Source of the DNA: a virus
Direction: 5' to 3' (one strand)
Length of the DNA stretch: 33,325 bases
IMG/VR virus record: IMGVR_UViG_3300011258_000882
Span: 1 to 33,325 of that record
This document shows positions 1 to 9,233 of the stretch, in pieces; within the stretch, counting starts at the first letter, position 1; every line of letters begins with the position of its first letter. The translations under genes were made by a program, and so were the position numbers. The notes under the pieces were generated by a model that searched no databases, was not told where the DNA came from, and was given only the letters and a program-made list of their open reading frames with translations.

Positions 1-678
1 GTCTATGAAGCCGTTGTTGCTATCCCCTACATCGTAGATGCAAACGAGGACTACTCTGGAGATCAAAAGAAAGATGCTGTCAACCGCAAGAAGTTTGTAA
101 GCATCCCCCGCCAGCGCTTTGACGCTGCTCTGATAGACAGAGAAGGCTCCAAAGATGGCGACTCTCTTGAAACAGCAGGCGAGAGCATCCGTAAGATGGT
201 CCAGAAGATGAAGCGCTACGTCCTCCCACCTCAGTTTGACTTTATCAACTTTGACGAGATCGACCCGGTTGTAATGTACTTCTTTGAGTTCAAGTACGAG
301 TTCGACAAAGACGACCTGTCTTACATCTGGCAAAACCTTGCCCCGAGAGACTACAAGAAGATTACATTCCAAGAGGCATCTGTCTCACACGACCTAATGA
401 ACACCGAGTTGCTCGAAGAGCAAAACATTATCGATAACCCCAACCTACGCTGGATGGTCTTCAAGGTCAAGCAGAAAGCCACCAAGGACTACTACGATCT
501 CATTCCGCCACAAATCAAGGCTGCGAGACCCACAACTAACCTCGATAAGCCCGAGACAGACAAGGATGATGAGTACCTACAGTTCAACTGGCCATACGAT
601 TACCTTTCCTTCGTAGAACTAGTTAAACTTGAGGCTGATGTTCTCTATAAAGAAGAGCCTGAAGAAGACACAGAATGA
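1..678 (+). CDS. Virion protein, C-terminal part (5' end outside window)
   Basis: The frame is open from base 1, so only the last 225 codons of a longer gene are present; internal ATGs such as 196 are not the true start. The protein is acidic and rich in aromatic residues, with WPYDYLSFVELVKLEADV near the end and an acidic tail. No enzyme motif is visible. It overlaps the next gene by ATGA at 675-678, so translation is probably coupled, and it opens a run of large structural genes. A virion or baseplate role is inferred from position and from a remembered resemblance to unnamed structural proteins of marine myoviruses. Confidence 0.75.
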   Translation, partial: VYEAVVAIPYIVDANEDYSGDQKKDAVNRKKFVSIPRQRFDAALIDREGSKDGDSLETAGESIRKMVQKMKRYVLPPQFDFINFDEIDPVVMYFFEFKYEFDKDDLSYIWQNLAPRDYKKITFQEASVSHDLMNTELLEEQNIIDNPNLRWMVFKVKQKATKDYYDLIPPQIKAARPTTNLDKPETDKDDEYLQFNWPYDYLSFVELVKLEADVLYKEEPEEDTE

Positions 679-1670
679 AGTTCCTGAACAAGAAAGAGCA
701 GGTGTTCGACATTCAGCTTACCCCTTACGGTAAGCAGAAGTTGTCTATGGGAAAGCTGAATCCAACTTACTATGCTTTCTTTGATGATAACGTGCTCTAC
801 GACATTCAGTATGCACACTCCGGCGCAACAGAAGTCCAGAACGAAACGCATAAACGCATCAAGCAAGAGACCGCCTACCTTGAAGGGCAGGTGCTCTTTG
901 ATCAGATTCTCTCCGGCACAACGGTTGCGGGCGGATTGTTTAATGAAGTCACCTTGGTTCAGAAAGATAATCTCTACACAACAGATGCTTTCATTGGTGA
1001 CGCGCTACTACAATCACAAGAACAAAATGTAGCGCCCGCCTGGAAGGTGATTGCTATGCAAGGCAACATCTCTTCATCTGTTCCAACATTCACAGGCATC
1101 CTATCTCCGAGCACAACCAGCCGAAATAGGATGGAAGCAGGGATTACACAAATTAACATCGATGCGAATTACGCCCTTGTAGCACAGGGCTCAGAGGTTC
1201 GCACTTCATTCGAAAACTTAAGAAATGTTCAAGACACATCTCGCTTATTTGCTGACGACACTGTTGTTCGTTTGGAACAAAGAGACGCGCTCATATATGT
1301 GGAAGAACTAAACACGGAACTTCTTGTTGATAACTTTGATGTAGAGGTGTTTGAGGTCCCTATCGGCGAAGACGCTGAACTACGCCGCCTCTACTTCAAG
1401 AACAAGGTGCCCCAAGTTGTAGACGGAATGCTCGTCCACTCTGCTCCGGTCGAGAACACACAAGAACTAGACACAGATAGTGTAGAATATTACTTCTCAA
1501 TTGATAGAGATTACCAGATTGATCGAAAGATTGCCTGTAAGTACATCAATCAGTTCAACACGGAGGACTATTTAATAGACCTAGATTTCGATTGTGAAGA
1601 CATAGAGGGCGAAGACCTCTACTTTGATATCTACGGCAGAGTTACGGAGTCAGAAATATGTCCAGACTAA
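675..1670 (+). CDS. Virion structural protein with N-terminal LTxxG/FFDD domain
   Basis: 331 aa, function not established. Residues 1-50 hold a compact motif set (VFDIQLTPYGKQKLSMGK, then YYAFFDDNVLYD) that I recall at the N-terminus of unassigned structural proteins of large marine phages. The same pattern recurs in the gene at 8193, so the two share a domain. The rest is acidic and beta-rich in appearance, with no catalytic motif. The start overlaps the previous stop as ATGA, and the 3' end overlaps the next gene by 13 nt. A tail or baseplate component is likely from context; this is inference. Confidence 0.8.
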   Translation: MKFLNKKEQVFDIQLTPYGKQKLSMGKLNPTYYAFFDDNVLYDIQYAHSGATEVQNETHKRIKQETAYLEGQVLFDQILSGTTVAGGLFNEVTLVQKDNLYTTDAFIGDALLQSQEQNVAPAWKVIAMQGNISSSVPTFTGILSPSTTSRNRMEAGITQINIDANYALVAQGSEVRTSFENLRNVQDTSRLFADDTVVRLEQRDALIYVEELNTELLVDNFDVEVFEVPIGEDAELRRLYFKNKVPQVVDGMLVHSAPVENTQELDTDSVEYYFSIDRDYQIDRKIACKYINQFNTEDYLIDLDFDCEDIEGEDLYFDIYGRVTESEICPD

Positions 1671-3925
1671 TCTTTGAAGGCGACACTGTAAGTCGTTTTG
1701 GTAAGAAGATTCCAACTCCGTTTATCGAAAAGATAAAGATTTTTGAAAATAAAATTGAAACTGAAATTGCAATCTATCTGCATATCACAGAAGACGCCAC
1801 CACTAATCAAGAAATTTATGGAGATTTGAACAACTTCGTGCTGTTCACCACGAAAGAGACAATTGGGGCTTCGATAGAAGATTCTTTTGAGATTGTTAGC
1901 GACAGAATTTACAACTCTCAGGCTCAGAGGTTTGCAAAACTTTTTTACAAAGAAAGTAAAACTCTTAACTTTGAAGATCTGGGGGATGGGGAGTTTTATT
2001 ATCATTGTTATGTTTCGATCTTGAGCGATGAAGACGGAAGCCCAAACACCAATTTGATTGAATCAACCATAAATCTACAAGCTGACGCCGTCCAAGCGGA
2101 AGAGTATAGTCAAAGAAGAAACTTTTCATCACCTCTAGTCTATGAAAAGGTTTTAAATTTCGGAGGTTTTCTATCGAATGAGCCTGTTGTAATCTATGAA
2201 GACGCTTCTGGACTTCCTTACGAATCTGTTCCGCTACAATCAATCCAGAAAGGATTTTACAAGACAACTGAGTCCTTCCGAGAACAACTAAAGAAAGAGA
2301 TCGACAACCTTGTAGCCTCTTACGGAACAACCGAAGATCAGCAACTACAATCGCTTCTAGACAGTATCTCATTTATAGCTCAGACCAAGAGCGAGGATGT
2401 TGACTTTATTGTAGAGTTAGATAAAGTCAGAAATTCATTCCCCTCAAGAACAAGCACAAGTGCTGTTGGAACTTTATACAACAGATTGAAAGACATCTTA
2501 TTTTCGGCGAATGATGCGTTGTTACTTGGCGAGAGCTTACAGAAGAAGCTCGTCCCCAACACGAAACTTATTGATCTAAGAGGGACAATCTCAGGACAAG
2601 AGTGGTCAAGAAGAGATGAGGTCACCTATGAGCCAAGAGTGGATGATACTGGGGACATTCTTTACAGCAAAGTTATGATGGAGAGACAAGAGCTAGAAAC
2701 CAGTGAGTTACTCACGGAGCCAGACTTTGATGTTACTTCTATTTTTGGCTACTTTTTTCTTGATTATGAAAAAGCACTCCACGGCAAAAGCAACATTTCA
2801 CAAATTTATGAAGTAGAAAAGCTGTTAAACATTCTTGGAAATAATGCTTTGGATTTGTTTTTTCCAATCACAAAAACAGAAGTTATTAAGTTCAATTCAG
2901 GTGCTAGAGTCAGAACAATTGAGACTGCCTATTTGAAAAATCGACAAGACGGCAGTAATCTGCTCCCCGCCGCCACCTCAAACAAAGTGGTTGACAAAAT
3001 AGTTCTAACTGAAGCAGATGGCACCTCGACCACAACCATCCCCTACACTCTGATGAGGGGCTTCGATCTTGTTGAGAGTCTTGGGGACTATAGATTATTA
3101 GCTTTTGAGTTTCAAGATTTTGAAGCGTCTGTGGATTCAACTGATTCAGGGCAATCTTATAGGTTTAACGTTTACATTGAAGACAACACACTTGATTTCT
3201 ATCAATTACTGATAGCTCAATTTGAGGCTACCCTGTCTGCCGTTAACGATTATTTATCATATGCTAGTGAATTCTGTAGCTATAACAACATAGATAATAA
3301 GTTTAATGACTTTTTTGTTGAAGCGATAGAACAATTGTACGGCTCCCGCTTTCCATGGTCCGAGGCAGCCAGGGTTTTTGCTATCCACCTTGACTTGTTG
3401 AATAATGTTTCGGATGGAATAAAAAGCGTAATAATAGATAACGCACAAAACCAAGCTGATCTGATTTCACCTAGAAATGGAACTTTGGATGCATTACAGG
3501 ATTTTGTGGAAAGAATGAGCAGCTTCTATGAAAAATATTATGGCGACGGCGGTGAGGTGACTATCCAGATTGCATCCAGAAGAAATGCTGATGGGACGTA
3601 TGAGCCAAGTCTTCGCGACAATACACAATTTATAGCCACCTTGGGATTTGATGCTTTGCCCAATATAGTAGATTTCTCAGTAGAAAATTATGGTCAAAGT
3701 GGCGACGACGATGACGGAACATCTAATGGCGGTTTCGCTGGAAATGATAGCCCGGCATTTATTTTAGAAGGTGTGGGACTAAAAGTCACTACTGAATTTG
3801 GAGCCCAAACACCCAATACTACACAAAACGGTGGAGGCAGCAATAATGATGCTGGAGGAAATGAGGGAGCCGATCTTAATACCTCCAATAACGCCGACAC
3901 AAGTGTCGGGGGACCGGATCTATAA
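1658..3925 (+). CDS. Large virion structural protein (755 aa)
   Basis: 755 aa, not recognised beyond being a virion-type protein. It starts inside the preceding gene with a GGAG-type ribosome site about 10 nt upstream. The body is mixed alpha/beta without signal peptide or membrane segments. From about residue 677 the tail becomes low-complexity, rich in Asp, Gly and Asn (for example GQSGDDDDGTSNGG), suggesting a flexible extension. The last codons contain an inverted repeat (3894-3909) that runs into the G-rich ribosome site of the following gene. It sits in a tightly packed structural operon, so a baseplate or tail role is likely. Confidence 0.75.
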   Translation: MSRLIFEGDTVSRFGKKIPTPFIEKIKIFENKIETEIAIYLHITEDATTNQEIYGDLNNFVLFTTKETIGASIEDSFEIVSDRIYNSQAQRFAKLFYKESKTLNFEDLGDGEFYYHCYVSILSDEDGSPNTNLIESTINLQADAVQAEEYSQRRNFSSPLVYEKVLNFGGFLSNEPVVIYEDASGLPYESVPLQSIQKGFYKTTESFREQLKKEIDNLVASYGTTEDQQLQSLLDSISFIAQTKSEDVDFIVELDKVRNSFPSRTSTSAVGTLYNRLKDILFSANDALLLGESLQKKLVPNTKLIDLRGTISGQEWSRRDEVTYEPRVDDTGDILYSKVMMERQELETSELLTEPDFDVTSIFGYFFLDYEKALHGKSNISQIYEVEKLLNILGNNALDLFFPITKTEVIKFNSGARVRTIETAYLKNRQDGSNLLPAATSNKVVDKIVLTEADGTSTTTIPYTLMRGFDLVESLGDYRLLAFEFQDFEASVDSTDSGQSYRFNVYIEDNTLDFYQLLIAQFEATLSAVNDYLSYASEFCSYNNIDNKFNDFFVEAIEQLYGSRFPWSEAARVFAIHLDLLNNVSDGIKSVIIDNAQNQADLISPRNGTLDALQDFVERMSSFYEKYYGDGGEVTIQIASRRNADGTYEPSLRDNTQFIATLGFDALPNIVDFSVENYGQSGDDDDGTSNGGFAGNDSPAFILEGVGLKVTTEFGAQTPNTTQNGGGSNNDAGGNEGADLNTSNNADTSVGGPDL
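3894..3909 (+). repeat. Inverted repeat over the next gene's ribosome site
   Basis: CCGACAC and GTGTCGG form a perfect 7-bp inverted repeat around AA; in RNA this would give a 6-bp stem with a 4-nt loop. Its 3' arm overlaps the G run (3908-3912) that is the only strong Shine-Dalgarno-like sequence before the ATG at 3926. It could reduce initiation until ribosomes translate through it. It lies in coding sequence and has no T run, so it is not a terminator. Confidence 0.35.
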
Positions 3926-4390
3926 ATGCTAAAACAAAAGAAAATATCCTTTTTCATAGGCAATGAACCCAACGTAATAGATAATTCCTTATTAGAGTTT
4001 GGTAAGTCTCTAGAAAAAAGTAAAATAATCAATTCATCTGAACCAGTTGAGATTCTATCTGCAATTGGTGTGTCGATAGATCCAGCGCTTCAAAAAGACT
4101 TCTCTTTCAAACAAACTCAAAAAAATGAAGAGGCTGTCTCCAACCCCAACATAATAGAACGAAAAGACTTCAAGAAATTTAATAACGAATATGACAAACC
4201 AGACGACAAATTTCCAAATGAAGATGATCCCTTCTATCAGCTTGATGACGCCCGCGACAAAAATGAAAAACAGATAACAAAAGAAAACTCAACTACCCTT
4301 AATGCTTCGCTCGTTAATGTGGCGGACGACATTTTGAGAATTAATCTAAATAATAACAATTCTATTAAACAATTTAGGAGCCAAAACTAA
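3926..4390 (+). CDS. Hydrophilic hypothetical protein in structural operon
   Basis: 154 aa, unrecognised. The ATG follows the previous TAA with no gap, and the stop overlaps the next ATG as TAATG, so it is locked into the structural operon. The composition is strongly hydrophilic and rich in Asn, Asp, Lys and Glu with few hydrophobic stretches, so much of it may be disordered. There are no cysteines, signal peptide or membrane segment. Its size and place suggest a small linker, chaperone or minor virion protein, but nothing in the sequence decides this. Confidence 0.65.
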   Translation: MLKQKKISFFIGNEPNVIDNSLLEFGKSLEKSKIINSSEPVEILSAIGVSIDPALQKDFSFKQTQKNEEAVSNPNIIERKDFKKFNNEYDKPDDKFPNEDDPFYQLDDARDKNEKQITKENSTTLNASLVNVADDILRINLNNNNSIKQFRSQN

Positions 4391-5268
4391 TGGCTAAAAT
4401 AAAAGAAGGAACCTTGCCCCCACTGTCTGGCTCGCTCGGCATCACGGGTACAATAGTGCCTCTACAAGCTGCCCGGCGCGCTGCTCTCCTGTCTCGGAGC
4501 GGTCGGACCAGCAGTAAGCCTAGCCAATATGGTGGCGGACAAGAGACAACCCGCCAGCAAACACGAGAAAGGGTAGCTGCTCGCCGCCGCCCCGGGCGCG
4601 CAGCCGATGATGCTTTGCGTGAAGAATTTGACCGCGTTCAGGAAGAAATTCAAGAGGAAATTGAAGAAAGACAAGACATCTTGGATGATAGCGGCGGCAG
4701 TTCGGATAGCACCATTGTCGTTGGCGACGACGCAGATGAAGAAGTTCGAGCTATTGGTGCCTATAATGTTTATTACAAGGTTAATCCCGTGGCTATCTCA
4801 GGAGGATATATACAATATATGTCTCTAAGTTTGATAGCCCTGAATGATGATCCTACCTACGCCAGTGAACTACAATACATTCAAGACAATAAAACAAACA
4901 GGGGCTTTATAATGTATAGGACAATTAGGTTCACAGTAGGCACTGACACAAGCAGCCTAGAAGATTTTTATTTCTTAACTGATATGCCAACACCAAGTTT
5001 ATCTACATCTTTGAATAAATACTTTTATTCTCAGGAAGAAAAAGATTTTTTAAACTCTAGGTTAAAAACCGGAACGCGACTAAATCTTGTTGGCTTGACC
5101 GCTGCTGTGGAATCATTCTTTCAAATCGAAGAAGCGGGCAGATTTGAGGGCTCGATTATCACAAACAGAATCGAGAGCACCAAAAAGCTTAAACTTACGT
5201 CACTCCCTTCAGATACACCCGCGCAGCCAAGGACAGAGTCAACAACTTCACCCGGGTCTAGTTACTAA
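4390..5268 (+). CDS. Virion-associated protein with Arg/Gly-rich N-terminus and coiled coil
   Basis: 292 aa, unrecognised. Residues about 20-75 are rich in Arg, Ala, Gly and Ser and look disordered and basic. They are followed by an acidic heptad-like helix (EEFDRVQEEIQEEIEERQ, about residues 78-95) and then a globular C-terminal domain from about 120. The DNA for the Arg-rich part (about 4450-4610) is visibly more GC-rich than its surroundings, partly because Arg, Ala and Gly codons are used. The ribosome site AGGAG lies at about 4377, and the start overlaps the previous stop. A tail or baseplate connector is possible; this is inference from context. Confidence 0.7.
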   Translation: MAKIKEGTLPPLSGSLGITGTIVPLQAARRAALLSRSGRTSSKPSQYGGGQETTRQQTRERVAARRRPGRAADDALREEFDRVQEEIQEEIEERQDILDDSGGSSDSTIVVGDDADEEVRAIGAYNVYYKVNPVAISGGYIQYMSLSLIALNDDPTYASELQYIQDNKTNRGFIMYRTIRFTVGTDTSSLEDFYFLTDMPTPSLSTSLNKYFYSQEEKDFLNSRLKTGTRLNLVGLTAAVESFFQIEEAGRFEGSIITNRIESTKKLKLTSLPSDTPAQPRTESTTSPGSSY

Positions 5269-5270
5269 AA

Positions 5271-8144
5271 ATGACAACCAAGACCATCAACGTAGCAGAC
5301 TCAAATCTCATTTCTGGCTCTTCTGAATTGATTCGCCAAGCCCTTGGTGGTTATTGGGAGCCGAGCGACACTACTTTAACTGCGATTAAGACCGAACAAC
5401 TTTCTCAACAAGTGATTACAGATTTTGACAGCAACTATGCGGGCACCAGCGAGCCTGTCGATCCAACTTCTTTGATCGATTCAGTTAAGTTTGCCTCTCG
5501 CCTTTACGGAACCTCAGACACATCAAAAATCCGTTCAGACGAAGAGTGGAAAGCCTATGTGGTTGGCGGCACTTTTGGGGCTGCATCCTACCCTGGTGTC
5601 TATGACGAGGCAATCTATTTCGACCATAGAACCGAGATCAAACTGCCGCTATTTAATAACGAATTGACTGGGGCAGACGGAATAACTGGAAAAGCAGTAG
5701 CTGGGTTTTACAAACAATATGATAGATACCAAAGCAACCTTACAAGTGTAGCATCTGAACATCTGATTCCAAACTTCTACTTCTTGATTGATAACGGAAT
5801 CGCAGATCTCGACATCGCCAAAATGATCACTCTTGATGGAACAATAGTGGATGATTACTTTAACTATGTCGGGTTTACATCAGAATTAGAAACTGAGCAA
5901 CCAGACTTGCTTCAAGACTCCACTACTACTGATGGTAGTGAAACAACTGTAGACGCAAATGTCTTGTACTATACAGAAGTTTCAGACCCTACATCTGGCT
6001 CCATCAACACCCTCTTCTCTAACGTCGCCTCCGACAAGGGCGTCCCCCGCTACAGTTACAACAACATCAAAGATTATCTAAACGTTTCTTATGTAAACCA
6101 CACTTACCAAGAGTCTACAGCCCAGAGACTACAGGCAAGATTACAAAACATTATATTTTTAAACCCAGACACCCTGACCGCCCATAACGATAAAAAGATA
6201 GCGACTGATTTCTCTTTTCTAAAAGATGATAAAAAACAGGCAGTCTATTCCTTGATGCCGATGGCTAACGACATAAGTTTTGATGTGGATGTTAGCACCA
6301 TCGGGCTAAAGCAAATAATAAAAGATAACGATTATGCTCCAAGATTCCTCAAGACTCTAAAAGAGATTTTTACAAACGAGATTGATCTCAAGCCAACACC
6401 TTATTCTTTTACTCTTGAAGACACTTACAACAAGGGTGTTGCCGCAAGACAACTAAACATAGTTGATCTCCCCGAGATGATTCTTTATGACTACGAGAAT
6501 TCTTTATCAAGAACTAACAACGCTTTCTTCTATGATAACTCATCAACAGAGGTGAAGGCAGCCTTCGATAACACAGGCGCTTACAGGTTTGTTAACTCCG
6601 AGATAGCAATCAACACCCTGAACGATGTTGTTGGAATGATTAACACAGATTTATCACCACGACAGACTTTAGAGGGTTTCTTGAATGAACCAGTAACAAT
6701 AGATAAGGGGCACGAAGTTCTTGCTTACAGAGTTCAGAAAATAGGCGGACCTCCTACGGGCGATTCACGAACTGAAAACACATTACAGAACTTCTGGTTC
6801 TTTAATCAGGGCAGCGCCATTAAGTATGTAGATACCCAGGTCAAGTACGGAACCGACTACACTTACAAGATCTTCTCTTATGTCGCAGTTCAGGGCTACA
6901 AATACAGATTATCAGATCTTGCTGTAACAAGACAGATAGCAATAGATGATGAAATTTATTGTCTTGAGTTTTATGATCCATCAACAGGGCAATCGACCAA
7001 GGCTTTGTTTGATAAGAGCCCCCTGATTGATGTAGATTTTGTTTTACGAGATGACCTAATTGATGAGATAAATGAGCTAGCAGGTCAGACAGAAATTGAA
7101 AGCATAGCGTCAACAATGAACCCAAGAGTTTCAGTCTCAGAGAATTACTTCAGAATCAAAGAGCTTTATAATGAAAACGATGTTAGCGCTTCTGTTTTCT
7201 TGAGAGCGATAAGAGAGGTCTATGTTAGTTCGAATCAAGATTTACCGGACGCTTTTAACCGAATAAATGTTTTTGCTACCGATGAGCAGACCAAAAGCAC
7301 TATTCCCTATCTTGCCGATCTCAACATCAGTGTTGAACCATCTCTCAAGATTGTAGAAGTCCCAATCCAAGAAAAGACATTCAAAATCTTGGATAACCCA
7401 CCAAACGATCTGATAGCAACCCCACACCATCTTAAGGACCAGAGCAATAGGCTATCATTCTTTTTGTCCTACGACACGTTCTCTCCAGACACAGTGCCCT
7501 ATCCAGTTGCCCTAACACCACAGGACGACCAGAATAAAGCTGACTATTTAGCAGCCAACGACTTAGCAGAGGACAGCTTTACCCAGAGCGAATCAGTCTC
7601 TATGGCTGAAACCTTTGAGGTCTATCGTTTATCAAGAATGCCGACATCTTACCAAGACTTTGAGAACAATCTCCGAAAGTCAATAGACTTGAGAATCTTG
7701 AAGCAAGGACGGATTAAGTTAGACGCTATGTTTATGGAACGAGTGCGCCCAAATCAAAAATACTACTACACCTTCCGCGCCATCAACGAAAACGGCATAG
7801 CAGGAGAGTTCACCCCAATCTTTGAGGCTGAACTAATCAACGATGGTGGCTACGTTTACGGAAACTTCAATCAATTAACAGCAGAAGATTTGGTTACAGA
7901 TAACATTTCAGAGCCGCTAATGTCTTTCAAGAAACTATTTAATGTCGTCCCCAACATTCAGCACCTGCTAATGCAATCAAATGACGCTGACTTCTCAGAC
8001 TCAGCATTTAGTCAAGTAGGGAAATTTGGACTCGGAACGGCAGAAGATAGAATCTGGGGTAAGACATTCAAGCTTCGGTTAACATCGAAGAAAACAGGAA
8101 AGAAAATCGACCTCAACATCAAGTTTAATGATAGTAAGGGTTGA
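5271..8144 (+). CDS. Large virion protein with Fn3-like segments (957 aa)
   Basis: 957 aa, the largest structural protein in the window. Two stretches resemble late strands of fibronectin type III-like domains: GTDYTYKIFSYVAVQGYKY at about residue 525 and NQKYYYTFRAINENGIAG at about residue 826. Such domains are common on phage tail and baseplate surfaces. No enzymatic motif, signal peptide or membrane segment is seen. It follows the previous stop by 2 nt with no convincing ribosome site, which suggests coupling. A gap with a CTATTTA motif follows it, so it probably ends a transcription unit. Baseplate wedge or tail-surface protein is the likely class, not proven. Confidence 0.75.
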   Translation: MTTKTINVADSNLISGSSELIRQALGGYWEPSDTTLTAIKTEQLSQQVITDFDSNYAGTSEPVDPTSLIDSVKFASRLYGTSDTSKIRSDEEWKAYVVGGTFGAASYPGVYDEAIYFDHRTEIKLPLFNNELTGADGITGKAVAGFYKQYDRYQSNLTSVASEHLIPNFYFLIDNGIADLDIAKMITLDGTIVDDYFNYVGFTSELETEQPDLLQDSTTTDGSETTVDANVLYYTEVSDPTSGSINTLFSNVASDKGVPRYSYNNIKDYLNVSYVNHTYQESTAQRLQARLQNIIFLNPDTLTAHNDKKIATDFSFLKDDKKQAVYSLMPMANDISFDVDVSTIGLKQIIKDNDYAPRFLKTLKEIFTNEIDLKPTPYSFTLEDTYNKGVAARQLNIVDLPEMILYDYENSLSRTNNAFFYDNSSTEVKAAFDNTGAYRFVNSEIAINTLNDVVGMINTDLSPRQTLEGFLNEPVTIDKGHEVLAYRVQKIGGPPTGDSRTENTLQNFWFFNQGSAIKYVDTQVKYGTDYTYKIFSYVAVQGYKYRLSDLAVTRQIAIDDEIYCLEFYDPSTGQSTKALFDKSPLIDVDFVLRDDLIDEINELAGQTEIESIASTMNPRVSVSENYFRIKELYNENDVSASVFLRAIREVYVSSNQDLPDAFNRINVFATDEQTKSTIPYLADLNISVEPSLKIVEVPIQEKTFKILDNPPNDLIATPHHLKDQSNRLSFFLSYDTFSPDTVPYPVALTPQDDQNKADYLAANDLAEDSFTQSESVSMAETFEVYRLSRMPTSYQDFENNLRKSIDLRILKQGRIKLDAMFMERVRPNQKYYYTFRAINENGIAGEFTPIFEAELINDGGYVYGNFNQLTAEDLVTDNISEPLMSFKKLFNVVPNIQHLLMQSNDADFSDSAFSQVGKFGLGTAEDRIWGKTFKLRLTSKKTGKKIDLNIKFNDSKG

Positions 8145-8165
8145 GAGCAATAAAAAAAATAAACT

Positions 8166-8173
8166 ACTATTTA
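8166..8173 (+). promoter_or_regulatory. Recurring ACTATTTA intergenic motif, copy A
   Basis: ACTATTTA followed by C, 19 nt before the ATG at 8193, within the 48-bp gap after the 957-aa gene. It is one of five copies in the longer gaps of this window and may be a phage-specific (for example late) promoter element or another regulatory site. The reverse strand of this copy reads GTAAATAG, a weaker resemblance to the T4 late box TATAAATA than in copies B, C and E. The function is inferred from recurrence only. Confidence 0.4.
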
Positions 8174-8192
8174 CGAGGAGAGAGGAAAATAA

Positions 8193-9221
8193 ATGGGATT
8201 TTTAGATAACTCAGGCGACATCATCCTTGACGCCGTGCTAACAGATGTAGGCAGAAAAAGGATGGCTGAAGGACAATTCAAAATTGCAAAGTTCGCCCTC
8301 GGCGATGACGAGATTGATTACTCGCTTTACAACGCAAACCACCCCTCTGGTTCCGCCTATTACGACCTTGAGATTCTACAGTCTCCGGTTATGGAAGCAG
8401 CCACAAAGCAAGCTTCTTCTATCAAATATGGATTGTTGAGCATCACCAGAACTGATTTGGTTTACATGCCGGTTCTTGAGCTTAACCAGAAATCTGGAAT
8501 AGATTCTGTGCTCAAGCATAACAACATCATTCTATTAGCTGCTAACAAGGCAACCTACAACACTCTCGCTAAAGATGCCGCCATCGGCGCATCAAAAGTG
8601 CTTGAGCCAAACACTCTAACTCCCGCTTCTAAGGTTATTGTTGAGTCTGGAATAAGCTCGGCTGATAGACAGCCCACAAGAGAAAACAGAGACAACATGG
8701 TCGTTAGCACCAATTTACTAGACCTACAGTTCAGCGTCAAATTCGACAGCAGGTTTGTTTCCAGTTTGGTCTCGGTGCAACCAAGACAAGATCAGAGCTT
8801 CGCTAACAACACAGACGGCTCTAGAAACATCACCCTAACAGCATTCGCTAGAAAGAAGGCTGTCTCTGCAACACAATTCATGGATAACTACGTGACTGCG
8901 ATTGCCGATGGTCTTGAAGACCTAGTGCTTCAGTACACAACCGACACTGGCGGTGATGCAACCGGCACAAACCTATCACAACTCGACGGTCCTCGCGGCG
9001 GAATGACTGCTATGTCTTTCGCACCTAGCACAGAAATTAACGCACAAGGCACCGCATCCCCAAGTTACTACACACTCTACGGCAGCACTGGTGTCGCTGC
9101 CGCTACTCTAGGCTTCACAGCCGGAACCTATGATTACATCGACACCACAATCTACGTCCAAGGTTTGACTACAGGCGCTTCAATTCAGTTGCCAGTCAGA
9201 ATCGTAAGACAACAGGCTTAA
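8193..9221 (+). CDS. Virion structural protein with N-terminal LTxxG/DD domain
   Basis: 342 aa. The N-terminus (DAVLTDVGRKRMAEGQFKIA, then FALGDDEIDY) follows the same pattern as residues 10-45 of the protein at 675: hydrophobic-D-x-x-LT-x-x-G-[KR], then G, then [FY]A-x-x-DD and Y. The remainder is Thr/Ser-rich and probably beta-structured, with no catalytic motif. The ribosome site GAGGAGAGAGGAAA directly upstream is strong and an ACTATTTA motif lies just before it, so high expression is plausible. I infer an abundant tail component; neither a sheath nor a tube signature is recognisable. Confidence 0.8.
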   Translation: MGFLDNSGDIILDAVLTDVGRKRMAEGQFKIAKFALGDDEIDYSLYNANHPSGSAYYDLEILQSPVMEAATKQASSIKYGLLSITRTDLVYMPVLELNQKSGIDSVLKHNNIILLAANKATYNTLAKDAAIGASKVLEPNTLTPASKVIVESGISSADRQPTRENRDNMVVSTNLLDLQFSVKFDSRFVSSLVSVQPRQDQSFANNTDGSRNITLTAFARKKAVSATQFMDNYVTAIADGLEDLVLQYTTDTGGDATGTNLSQLDGPRGGMTAMSFAPSTEINAQGTASPSYYTLYGSTGVAAATLGFTAGTYDYIDTTIYVQGLTTGASIQLPVRIVRQQA

Positions 9222-9233
9222 TCGGAGAACTAA

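Noticed and set aside
1567-1574. ACTATTTA inside coding sequence (also at 7543, 28201 and, as CCTATTTA, 30076)
   Set aside because: These are within genes, in frame with ordinary codons and not near starts; they serve as background for the gap motif rather than as sites.
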